Source of the DNA: UBA6987 sp045616945
GTDB taxonomy: Bacteria; Bacillota; Clostridia; Lachnospirales; Lachnospiraceae
NCBI GenBank assembly: GCA_045616945.1
Contig: JAZLHR010000120.1
Coordinates: 1 to 31,841 of the forward strand
Direction of reading: 5' to 3'
DNA length: 31,841 nt
Shown: positions 1 through 7,080 of the stretch, piece by piece
Numbering within the stretch: position 1 is the first letter of the stretch
How the letters are laid out: each line of letters starts with the position of its first letter
Notes under the pieces: generated by a model
The model's input: only the letters and a program-made list of their open reading frames with translations
Databases searched by the model: none
Told to the model about the DNA's origin: nothing
Made by a program: the position numbers and the translations under genes

Positions 1-3
1 AAG

Positions 4-26
4 AGGACCCTGAGGGGTCCTTTTTT
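4..26 (+). terminator. Rho-independent terminator of a gene left of the window
   Basis: GGACCC, a TGAG loop and GGGTCC form a perfect 6-bp stem, extended by an A-T pair and followed at once by a run of six T on the plus strand. It most likely ends a plus-strand gene lying outside the window. The minus strand has no U tract here, so it should not serve the SbcD-like gene. Confidence 0.8.
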
Positions 27-33
27 GTTGCAT

Positions 34-74
34 CTGCGCAGCTGCAAGAGATCACAAACCGCAGAGGTTCGTCA
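34..74. repeat. 41-bp direct repeat, left copy
   Basis: About 36 of 41 positions match the copy at 683-723. Both contain the small palindrome AACC-GCAGA-GGTT followed by CGTCA. The two copies bracket the whole hairpin-rich region. Confidence 0.75.
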
Positions 75-141
75 GCCGAAGGTGTCGACTATAAATACGT
101 TCTTTTTTCTTTGTCAGCTGCAAACACCGCCCCTGGTCCAC

Positions 142-249
142 CCCTTTTCTAACGTCAGCCGTGAGAGCCTTCTTTGCCCCTCTTTAACGTCAGCCGCAAG
201 TGCCGCCCCTGCTCCCGCCCCTTTTCCAATGTAAGCCGCAAGTGCCGCC
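142..249. repeat. Three degenerate copies of a ~31-bp repeat
   Basis: Copies start near 142, 177 and 218. Each begins with a CCCCTTTT-like tract, followed by AAC/AATGT, then CAGCCGCAAGTGCCGCC or a variant. The second and third copies are closest, sharing AGCCGCAAGTGCCGCC exactly; the first is more diverged (GCCGTGAGAGCC). Intervals are about 35 and 41 bp, leaving only about 6-9 bp between copies. That rules out CRISPR spacers. No function can be assigned. Confidence 0.7.
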
Positions 250-421
250 GAGAACTGCGCGGTGTCAACGAACACCGCGCATTCAGCGAAGCGCCGAACG
301 GAAACGCATCAGGCGTTTCCGCAGAGTCGCGAGCGGTCGGCAGGGCACGCAGCGGCGAGGCTTTCAGCCACAAAAAAAGCCCCCCCGGCGAAAATCGCTT
401 TCAAGGCGTGCAGGGAAGAGT

Positions 422-484
422 GGGAGGGACCGGGAGGCAGGGAGGGGGCGGCCTCGCAACTCGGTCCCCTCCCTGGCCTCCCGG
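422..484. repeat. Long hairpin and G-quadruplex motif
   Basis: Positions 430-447 and 466-484 are complementary over 18 bp with a single bulged base, enclosing an 18-nt loop. The 5' side also carries five runs of three or more G between 422 and 448, separated by 1, 3, 5 and 1 bases, which meets the usual definition of a G-quadruplex motif on the plus strand. No U tract follows on either strand, so it is not a classical terminator. Confidence 0.7.
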
Positions 485-529
485 AAAACTAGATTATGAG
501 GGAAAAATAGTGTTTAGCCACGCCCCGGC

Positions 530-688
530 GGTTGGTGAGGGAAGGGGCAGTCGCCCCAGCCCCTGCGAGGTTGGTGAGGGAAAGGGGCAGTCGCCCCAGC
601 CCCGGAGAGGTTGATGAGGGAAAGGGGCAGTCGCCCCAGCCCCGGCGAGGTTGGTGAGGGATAGGGGCAGCCGCCCCAGCCCCTGCGC
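530..688. repeat. Four tandem copies of a 39-40-bp hairpin repeat
   Basis: Units are 530-568 (39 bp), 569-608, 609-648 and 649-688 (40 bp each). Each starts GGTTGGTGAGGGA and contains GGGGCAGTCGCCCC, a 5-bp hairpin GGGGC/GCCCC with a 4-nt loop, followed by AGCCCC. Copies differ by only a few substitutions. The array lies just downstream of the 3' end of the SbcD-like gene, so its transcript would carry four consecutive hairpins if it reads through. Confidence 0.9.
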
Positions 689-723
689 CGCCGCAAGAGA
701 GCGCGAACCGCAGAGGTTCGTCA
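683..723. repeat. 41-bp direct repeat, right copy, overlapping a stop codon
   Basis: This is the partner of the repeat at 34-74. Its last three bases are the stop codon of the SbcD-like gene on the minus strand, so that gene ends exactly where the repeat begins. Just after the stop, the transcript would form the hairpin CGAACC-TCTGC-GGTTCG. Confidence 0.75.
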
Positions 724-2631
724 AACTTCATCCGCCCTCTCCCGCAGACTCGCATTTTCCTCCTCCGCAGCCCGGATCTCTTCCAACCGGGTCAATACGG
801 CGCGGACCTTCAGCTCCCATTGATCGCGCAGATTCTTTACGTTGCGGACCTCCCGGATGCGGCCGTCCAGCTTTTCGATCTGCGAAAGCAGCGGCTTTTT
901 TTCTTCGTCAATGGCAGAAAGACGCTGCTCGGATCGGGCCAGAAAACCGTACAGATCCAACAGCTTTTTCAAATAGCCTTCCAGCGTGGCCGCCAGCTCC
1001 GCCGGGGGTTCGCTCGGCTTCTTGGCTTCGTCTTCCGCAGGCTTCTTTGCTTCATCTTTCGACTTCTTTGTTTTGCCCCCCGCAGGCTTTTCATCGTGCG
1101 TCTCTTCCTTCTTTCCGGTCGGAAGATACCGCTCTTTCAGCGCATCGAGGACTTCCAGATTATGTTTCTGGACACGGACGGAATCCAGATCGCGTCCCAG
1201 CCGCGTGTAGACGGCAAACAGGAAGATCGAGACAGGCAGTGCGAGCATGGACAGCGGAGGCAGTTCTCCCCGCAGTCCTTTGATCAGCGGAACAAACAGC
1301 AAAAATCCGCTGATCAGGCACAGACATGACAATACTTCGCGGACTTGTGCAGGCAGTTTGTGGGGCTTATCGTAATGTTCATCGTAATAAATCAGATATT
1401 CCTTCAGATCGGCCAGCTTTTTCAGGTCCTTCTGCACGGTGTCCTTTGCGGGAATCTTAAATTCTTTCAGCAGCTCTTTTTTGCGCTCCAGCTTTGAGGA
1501 AATGGCGTTCTGCTTCTGTTCCAGGGTATCCAGAGCGGCGGTCAGCTCGGCCCTGCCGGCGCTTAATGCATCGAAATCTTCCCGGGGCGCAGGCAGCGGC
1601 CTGTCTTCCAGAACAGCAGCTGCGTGCAGCAGATCTTCCTTTTCCTGCGCATCGATCTCCCGGCACTGTGCCAGCAGCTTTTCACGGCGCTCTGCCAAGA
1701 AAGCTTCCCGTTCCAGACCCTCCAGTGCCGGAACAGAGTCGTCCCGCACGGAGCGGATCCGTCCGAGGCGGGCCAAAGCCTCGCAGTCGGGGCGGAAATC
1801 CGGCGCCGATTCACCGGTGAGGGTCACGGAAAAAATGTGCTCCGGGGCATTGCTCAGCTGCCGCAATATGCGCTGCTCCAGGTCTTTCTGCGTGGAAGAT
1901 GTATTTAATGTCAGGCGCAGCGTTTCGTAGCTGCAGGCCGAAAACGGCTTCCAGGTCACGGATAAGGATTTTCCGGTCAATTCGCCCAGATAATAGCCGT
2001 GCGTGCCGGTCTCATCCGCGCTGACCGGCTCCGGGGAGCCGGGATAGGCCAGCCGTCCCTCGGTGGAGATGCCCGGCTTATGGCAGTGTCCCAGCGCTAC
2101 ATAGGTCCAGCCCTGCGCCAGAAGCATGTCCGTGTCGATCGGCAGATGATCTTCGTCGCCGCCGTGTGCCAGCAAAATATGTCTTTTGCCGTCGGCGGGC
2201 ACGGTCAGATTATCCAAACGGTTTTCCTTTAAGGTACGGCGGGAATAGCTGAAACCGTGGACCTCCAGATTCCACTGCGGGAAGACAACGGAGGACAGAC
2301 AGGGAAAAGAGAGAAAAGTGACGCGTTCTCCGAAAATGAAGCGGGCATAAGCGGAAGCGGGGCGCACGAAATCATGCTCCCCGGCGATCATGACGACACG
2401 CGTTTCCGGCATGGTATCGAACACGTCACGAAGGTCGGTGAGTTGTGCTTCCGTGGGTGGGAAATGGAAAATATCCCCGGCCAGAAGCAGCAGGTCGATC
2501 TTCTCGCGGCGGCAGATCTCCGCCAGCTTTTCCGGAACGCGGGCGATCGCCTCGGCTCTTTCCTCGCTCCACGGATGTCCCGCATCCGGCGCGGCCCCGA
2601 TATGTATATCAGCAGTATGTAAAAATCGCAC
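721..2631 (-). CDS. SbcD/Mre11-like metallophosphoesterase with membrane-anchored coiled coil
   Basis: The N-terminal ~300 residues are a calcineurin-type phosphoesterase of the SbcD/Mre11/YhaO group. Visible motifs are TADIHIG near the start, LAGDIFH, AGEHDF (most relatives have GNHD, so Asn is replaced by Glu), LAHGGD and LGHCHKPG. A coiled coil follows, then two adjacent hydrophobic segments about two thirds along, a Lys/Glu/Pro-rich linker, and a second coiled coil to the end. No Walker A, signature or Walker B motif is present, and no SbcC/YhaN-like ATPase lies in the window. I chose the GTG at 2631 because GGGAGG sits 6 nt upstream and it puts the HTADIH strand at the N-terminus, as in the family. 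An upstream ATG at 2673 would add 14 hydrophobic residues but lacks a comparable site. A nuclease role in DNA repair follows from the family; the membrane link is inferred. Confidence 0.85.
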   Translation of the reverse strand: MRFLHTADIHIGAAPDAGHPWSEERAEAIARVPEKLAEICRREKIDLLLLAGDIFHFPPTEAQLTDLRDVFDTMPETRVVMIAGEHDFVRPASAYARFIFGERVTFLSFPCLSSVVFPQWNLEVHGFSYSRRTLKENRLDNLTVPADGKRHILLAHGGDEDHLPIDTDMLLAQGWTYVALGHCHKPGISTEGRLAYPGSPEPVSADETGTHGYYLGELTGKSLSVTWKPFSACSYETLRLTLNTSSTQKDLEQRILRQLSNAPEHIFSVTLTGESAPDFRPDCEALARLGRIRSVRDDSVPALEGLEREAFLAERREKLLAQCREIDAQEKEDLLHAAAVLEDRPLPAPREDFDALSAGRAELTAALDTLEQKQNAISSKLERKKELLKEFKIPAKDTVQKDLKKLADLKEYLIYYDEHYDKPHKLPAQVREVLSCLCLISGFLLFVPLIKGLRGELPPLSMLALPVSIFLFAVYTRLGRDLDSVRVQKHNLEVLDALKERYLPTGKKEETHDEKPAGGKTKKSKDEAKKPAEDEAKKPSEPPAELAATLEGYLKKLLDLYGFLARSEQRLSAIDEEKKPLLSQIEKLDGRIREVRNVKNLRDQWELKVRAVLTRLEEIRAAEEENASLRERADEV

Positions 2632-2680
2632 GGAAAACCTCCCGGCGGCGCAGAAAATGAAAAGCGCAGCCATCCCTGTC

Positions 2681-2709
2681 AGTATACTCGTTCCCGGAAG
2701 ATTAGTAAA
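2681..2709 (-). promoter_or_regulatory. Promoter of the SbcD-like gene
   Basis: Read on the minus strand, TTTACT (2709-2704) and TATACT (2686-2681) are separated by 17 bp and lie about 50 bp upstream of the chosen GTG start. Confidence 0.6.
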
Positions 2710-2769
2710 GCAAAAGAGCTCCCGTAGGCCGCAGAAACGGTACTATTTCGGAATAAAAAAGATGAATTT

Positions 2770-2798
2770 TTGACTTCTGTTTCGTCTGATGGTATGAT
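2770..2798 (+). promoter_or_regulatory. Promoter of the rhamnosidase-hydrolase pair
   Basis: TTGACT (2770-2775) and TATGAT (2793-2798) have a 17-bp spacer, placing the start of transcription near 2805. An inverted repeat GATACA-N11-TGTATC at 2814-2836 lies just downstream of that point, where a repressor could bind; the operator role is inferred. Confidence 0.75.
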
Positions 2799-2862
2799 AG
2801 CAGGAGCGAAAGAGATACATGCACGATTTGTGTATCCATCACGCATCCGAAAGGAGCCGCAT

Positions 2863-5412
2863 ATGATAAAGATCAGGAATATATATCTGGATGGGACTGC
2901 CCTGGACAAGGCCTGCACGGTGGCGGAGTTTTCCGCTTTTCACCCGTTGGCGGCCATATCTTGGGCTGTCAGCTCCGATCTGCCGGATGGAAAGCAGGCC
3001 TGGTACGAGCTTTGCCTGACGGAGCAGAAAACGGGGAAGCGCCTTTTTGAGAGCGGCAGGGTCGAAACGGAGCGCCAGAGCGCGTCTGTGGATGTCTCCG
3101 GTTTTCCTGCCGGTATCAGTATCCTTGTCAGTCTGAAAGCGGCTTCCGCCGACGGCTGCGAGGCGGCGGATGAGCGGCTTCTGTTCAACGGGGCTCTCGA
3201 CACGTTCCCGGGGCAATGGATCACCGGCGGGCCGGACGGAGAAAACAGAGTCTGGCATTTCTATACGGATTTTATGCTGGACAGGCGGGCTGCCTCCGCG
3301 GTGCTTTATACCTGCGGGCTGGGATATCACAAGGCATATCTGAACCGGACGGAGCTGAATGATGCGGTGCTGGATCCCGCGCACAGCAATTATGCCAAGG
3401 TCTGCTATTACCGGGTCGACCTGAATGCGGCGGAAATGCTGCGGGAAGGCCTGAACCGGCTGGAGATCAAGGTGGCGCCGGGCTGGCGCAGCAACCGTTC
3501 GGAACCGACATTTTCCAAATTGCTGGACCGGGATATCGAATTTTTCGGCGACAGTATGCTGTGGGCTCTGCTGCGGATCACCACGGAAGACGGTACGGTG
3601 CGGGATATCGTGACCGGGCCGGACTGGTTCCGGGCGGCAGGCGCACAGTCTTCGCATCTTTTTTACGGGGAAACTTTCCTGGCGGAAAGAAATCTCCCTT
3701 CGGACCGTTTGGAACCTCAGCCTGCGGAAGTATGCGGCGGTCCCGGCGGCGTGCTGCGTCCGATGCTCCTGCCGCCGATCCGGCAGCAGGAAACCTACCG
3801 GCCGACGGAGATCACTTCTCCGAAGCCCGGCATGTATGTGGTCGATTTCGGGCAGAATATCGCCGGTGCGGTCAAGCTGACCCTGCCTGCCGGAATGAAG
3901 GCGGGACAGACGTTCACGCTGCGTCATGCGGAAGAACTGAACGAGGACGGCACTCTTTTTACCGATACGCTGCGCGGGGCAAAGCAGCTGGATACATATA
4001 TCGCCGCGGGGGATGACCGCGATCTGCGCGAATGGATGCCCGAATTTACTTACCACGGCTTCCGCTATGCGGAGATCACCGGGCCGATGCTGCCGGAGCG
4101 AGATGATATCACCGCAGTCGCACTGTATACCGATATCCGGAACCTGTCTTCGTTTTCCTGCGGCAGTGCGGTCATCAATGCGCTCCAGAAGAATCTGGTA
4201 ATGACGGAAAAGGACAACCTGCATTCGATCCTGACGGATTGTCCGCAGCGCGACGAGCGCATGGGGTGGATGAACGACGGGACCGTACGCTTTGAAGAAA
4301 CACCTTACAATTTCGATATATCCCGCCTGTTCCCGAAGGTGATGCAGGATATCCGCAGCGAGCAGCGCAGCGACGGCGCGTGCTCCTGCACGGCACCGTT
4401 CGTATTCGGACATATCCCGGCAGATCCGGTCAGCTCCTCTTTCCTGATGGCAGCAAAGGCCTCATTGATGCACTGCGGCGAACTGAATGCGGTGGATGAA
4501 ATGTTCGACGCAATGGCAGCCTGGGAAAATTATCTTCTGTCCCGTTCCCCGGAGGGCACGGTGGACTATTCCTACTACGGCGACTGGGCCGGGCCGCGGT
4601 ATGCCTGCAGCGGGGGCGCACATGGGGGCGTCAGCCGCGTGATCCCGGGCGAGATGATGTCTACCGGCTATTCCTATTTCAACTGTGTGACGCTGGCTGA
4701 TTTTGCGCACCGCACCGGCCGCACCGCGGCCGCAGCCGAATTTACGGAAAAGGCGGAAAAAGTCCGTGCCGCATTCCTGAAAAAATGGTTTGACCCCGCA
4801 GACGCAGCCGTGGCAGGCGGCTCCATGGGCGCGCAGGCGTTTGCGCTGTGGCTGGGGATCCTGCCGCCGGAGTACGAACAGGCGGCTGCCCGTGTGATGC
4901 GGGATGATCTTGTCGGTCAGAACTATCAGTTCACGACAGGCAATCTGACCACCCGTTATCTGGTGGATATGCTGGCCAAATACGGCTATGCGGACGAGGC
5001 TTATGAACTGCTGACGAAGGAGACTTATCCTTCCTTCGGATATATGATCCAAAATGAAGCGACTACGTTTTGGGAGCGCCTGGAGCTCAAGAAGCACCCC
5101 GGCATGAATTCTCATAATCATCCCATGTACGGGGCTGTCGGCGCTTTCTTTTACCGGTATCTGGGCGGGATAACGCCGACCGAGCCGGGCTTTGCCCGCG
5201 TGCGGATCGAGCCGTATTTCCCCGAAAAACTGCTGTCAGTCCATGCGGTAGCCGATACCGTCATGGGAGAGGTGTCCGTTCGCTGGGCCAAACGCTACGG
5301 AAAGCTGCTGCTCTTCGTTCAGACGCCCTTCGGAATGACGGCCGATGTCGTGTTTGACGGGAAAGTATCCACCGTCGGCGCGGGATATCATGTGTTTGAA
5401 AAAGATCTTTGA
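2863..5412 (+). CDS. Alpha-L-rhamnosidase (glycoside hydrolase family 78)
   Basis: An 849-residue enzyme expected to release terminal L-rhamnose from pectic or flavonoid glycosides. Order of parts: N-terminal beta-sandwich domains (about 1-320) with the YHKAYLN and GWRSN motifs typical of bacterial rhamnosidases, a beta domain containing VVDFGQNIAG (about 325), a six-hairpin (alpha/alpha)6 catalytic domain from about 440, and a C-terminal beta domain. DCPQRDERMGWMND starts at Asp459 and holds the likely acid Glu465 and Asp472; TTFWERLE holds the likely base Glu738. No signal peptide is visible, so it probably acts inside the cell on imported oligosaccharides. The ATG at 2863 has AAGGAG 8 nt upstream and starts at the conserved N-terminal strand; the 31 upstream in-frame codons cover promoter sequence. 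It is followed after 45 bp by an alpha/beta hydrolase gene. Confidence 0.92.
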   Translation: MIKIRNIYLDGTALDKACTVAEFSAFHPLAAISWAVSSDLPDGKQAWYELCLTEQKTGKRLFESGRVETERQSASVDVSGFPAGISILVSLKAASADGCEAADERLLFNGALDTFPGQWITGGPDGENRVWHFYTDFMLDRRAASAVLYTCGLGYHKAYLNRTELNDAVLDPAHSNYAKVCYYRVDLNAAEMLREGLNRLEIKVAPGWRSNRSEPTFSKLLDRDIEFFGDSMLWALLRITTEDGTVRDIVTGPDWFRAAGAQSSHLFYGETFLAERNLPSDRLEPQPAEVCGGPGGVLRPMLLPPIRQQETYRPTEITSPKPGMYVVDFGQNIAGAVKLTLPAGMKAGQTFTLRHAEELNEDGTLFTDTLRGAKQLDTYIAAGDDRDLREWMPEFTYHGFRYAEITGPMLPERDDITAVALYTDIRNLSSFSCGSAVINALQKNLVMTEKDNLHSILTDCPQRDERMGWMNDGTVRFEETPYNFDISRLFPKVMQDIRSEQRSDGACSCTAPFVFGHIPADPVSSSFLMAAKASLMHCGELNAVDEMFDAMAAWENYLLSRSPEGTVDYSYYGDWAGPRYACSGGAHGGVSRVIPGEMMSTGYSYFNCVTLADFAHRTGRTAAAAEFTEKAEKVRAAFLKKWFDPADAAVAGGSMGAQAFALWLGILPPEYEQAAARVMRDDLVGQNYQFTTGNLTTRYLVDMLAKYGYADEAYELLTKETYPSFGYMIQNEATTFWERLELKKHPGMNSHNHPMYGAVGAFFYRYLGGITPTEPGFARVRIEPYFPEKLLSVHAVADTVMGEVSVRWAKRYGKLLLFVQTPFGMTADVVFDGKVSTVGAGYHVFEKDL

Positions 5413-5457
5413 AGGCCGCAGCGGCCGGATGGGCTGCCCCGGAAAGGAAAGGCAGGA

Positions 5458-6735
5458 ATGACGACAGAAGAGAAAAAAAGAGCCATCGAAAAGGCATATG
5501 CCGATCTGGCGGTATCGTCCCCCGAAGTGCAGGAGATCCCTGCGTTTTTTCCCACGGAGGAACCCTTCCGGCATATCAGGGCCGTTACCTGCCGCGGACC
5601 GGAAAGAAAAGGCGGGAAAACAAAGGTATTTGCCTATATCGGTTTCCCGAAGGGCGCATCGGAGGACGCGCCGGTGCCCGGCGTCGTATTGGTCCACGGG
5701 GGTGACGGTCATGCGTATCTGCCGTGGGTGAAAATGTGGAACGACCGCGGCTACGCGGCCATCGCCATGGATCACACGGGCTATTTCCCGCATGAGGTCA
5801 ATGCGGGCGACTGCGAAGAGACGAAAGGCTTTTCCTACGGCCTATCGGGCATTTTTTGCGAAGAAGGCTATGTAGACGCCCCCGATAATGACGGGATGGA
5901 CAGCTCCGAGGGGGAGATCGAAGAAATGTGGATGTACCACGCCGTCGGGCAGGTCATCATCGCGCATAATGTCCTCCGCGGCGATAAGCGCGTGGATAAG
6001 GAAGAGATCGGTATTATGGGCATCAGCTGGGGCGGTGTCATTGCCTCCCTTGCCATCGGCTGGGACAGTCGTTTTGCCTTTGCGATCCCGGTTTACGGCT
6101 CCGGTTATCTGGAAAGGTCGCGCACCTGGATGAAGGACCACTTCTCCGGGGAGGCTGTCAAAGCCTTATGGTCTGCGGCGGACCGCTTCGGCAGAGTCAA
6201 TTTGCCGGTGCTTTGGCTTGCATGGAACGATGACCACTGCTTTTCCATCAATGCCAATACCGCGAGCTATGCCGACACGGTCCGGAACAACCGGGCTGTT
6301 CGCCTGTCCTTCCTGCACCGGATGGGGCACAGCCATACCAAAGGCTGGAGCCCTGCCGAGAGCCTGCTTTTTGCGGATTCCGTCGTGCGCGGGGCTCCAG
6401 CTTTGGCGGGATTTGCCCGGCAGCCTGCAGGGCGCAGCATCCGTGTCAGACTGCAGAAGGACGCCGGGACCGATATTTGCGGCACAAGACTGTTTTATAT
6501 CACCGAACCGCAGACCTTCAGCCGTTACAAAAAGTACAGTTTGACGGATACCTTCATGGATCAGACATGGGAGATCCTGCCCCTGGACTATGACGCGGCG
6601 GAATGTACGGTCACGGGAACGGTGCCTGCGGAAGCAGCCGCCTATTATATCGAGGTCACGGCAGAGATCGGCGGGGTCAGGGCGGTTTCCTGCTCGGAAT
6701 TCATAGAATTGACGCCGCCTCCGGCATCTGAATAA
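5458..6735 (+). CDS. Alpha/beta hydrolase, acetylxylan esterase/dienelactone hydrolase-like
   Basis: A 425-residue serine hydrolase. The core (about 75-310) shows an oxyanion segment VLVHGGDGHAY, the nucleophile elbow GISWGG with Ser190, the acid Asp258 or Asp259 in AWNDDHC, and His291 in MGHSH, in the right order for a catalytic triad. A further ~100-residue beta-rich domain follows to the C-terminus. No signal peptide is seen. It lies 45 bp behind the rhamnosidase with its own purine-rich ribosome binding site, so the two are probably cotranscribed. This fits removal of acyl groups from plant cell-wall oligosaccharides, but the substrate is not readable from the sequence and a peptidase-like role cannot be excluded. 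Confidence 0.8.
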   Translation: MTTEEKKRAIEKAYADLAVSSPEVQEIPAFFPTEEPFRHIRAVTCRGPERKGGKTKVFAYIGFPKGASEDAPVPGVVLVHGGDGHAYLPWVKMWNDRGYAAIAMDHTGYFPHEVNAGDCEETKGFSYGLSGIFCEEGYVDAPDNDGMDSSEGEIEEMWMYHAVGQVIIAHNVLRGDKRVDKEEIGIMGISWGGVIASLAIGWDSRFAFAIPVYGSGYLERSRTWMKDHFSGEAVKALWSAADRFGRVNLPVLWLAWNDDHCFSINANTASYADTVRNNRAVRLSFLHRMGHSHTKGWSPAESLLFADSVVRGAPALAGFARQPAGRSIRVRLQKDAGTDICGTRLFYITEPQTFSRYKKYSLTDTFMDQTWEILPLDYDAAECTVTGTVPAEAAAYYIEVTAEIGGVRAVSCSEFIELTPPPASE

Positions 6736-6771
6736 ACGCATATTGAGATTTTTGCGTTTGAATGGTATAAT
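6734..6771 (+). promoter_or_regulatory. Promoter P1 of the glycogen operon, -35 in a hairpin loop
   Basis: TTGAGA (6743-6748) and TATAAT (6766-6771) have a 17-bp spacer. The -35 hexamer lies in the loop of an inverted repeat AAACGCA (6734-6740)/TGCGTTT (6753-6759) that follows the hydrolase stop codon. Transcription from here would give glgC a leader of about 300 nt. Confidence 0.7.
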
Positions 6772-7080
6772 GGACCCGGATGATTATTTTTTACAGAAAG
6801 TGGTCCGTGTCAGCATGATCGGCAGCCGTTTTATCGTATGGCCCGTATTGCCCGGATGGTATGGCCGGCGTAAACAGCCGGAAGAGCGGGGGTACGGGCT
6901 TCCCGGATAAAAATGAATGAAAACGGCCCTGTTGCGGAAAAGGATAATATCGGACCCCGGGGCGGCGGAGCTCCTGCGAAGACTGCATAAAACGTTTTCG
7001 CGTTATGCAAAATTAAAGAAGGACTTTCCATTCTGTATCGGCTATGGTAAAATAAGAGAAAGTTCTTACGGGAGGCGCTT
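6772..7080 (+). promoter_or_regulatory. Long leader of glgC with second promoter and inverted repeat
   Basis: A ~300-base stretch without a convincing gene. It holds a second likely promoter, TTTCCA (7025-7030), 17 bp, TAAAAT (7048-7053), close to glgC. It also holds an inverted repeat TGCATAA-N12-TTATGCA (6984-7009) whose centre AAAACGTTTTCG resembles LacI/CcpA-type operator cores, and a small hairpin CCGGC/GCCGG near 6868-6885. Two short frames (31 codons from 6815 and 25 codons from 6913) exist but have no good ribosome binding sites. I recognise no known riboswitch class here. Confidence 0.5.

Larger units (their letters stand above)
27..720. other. Repeat- and hairpin-rich intergenic region without a convincing gene
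   Basis: Several frames stay open across this stretch on both strands, but they overlap one another, lack ribosome binding sites and read through tandem repeats, so I call no gene. It holds two repeat families (about 142-249 and 530-688), a 41-bp direct repeat at both ends (34-74 and 683-723), and strong hairpins. These include a 9-bp stem GCGCGGTGT/ACACCGCGC at about 257-280, an 8-bp stem GGAAACGC/GCGTTTCC at about 300-320, and an 18-bp stem with one bulge at 430-484. I see no promoter matching consensus. The stretch could be a decayed mobile element, a structured RNA, or a 3' processing or termination zone; the sequence alone does not decide. Confidence 0.6.

Noticed and set aside
142..688. 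CRISPR-like arrays
   Set aside because: Repeats are degenerate or directly tandem, and gaps between copies are absent or under 10 bp, so there are no spacers; no cas genes are present.
174..755. Several overlapping open frames on both strands in the repeat region
   Set aside because: They read through tandem repeats in more than one frame, lack ribosome binding sites and have low-complexity Pro/Arg/Gly-rich translations.
2632..2673. N-terminal extension of the SbcD-like protein as signal peptide
   Set aside because: It would put the conserved HTADIH strand 15 residues in, and the GTG at 2631 has the better ribosome binding site.
2839..4413. 524-codon frame antisense to the rhamnosidase gene
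   Set aside because: GC-rich third positions open the opposite strand; no domain is recognisable, while the sense protein is a clear GH78 enzyme.
6815..6990. Two short frames (31 and 25 codons) in the glgC leader as genes
   Set aside because: Neither has a convincing ribosome binding site; kept only as a note to the leader.
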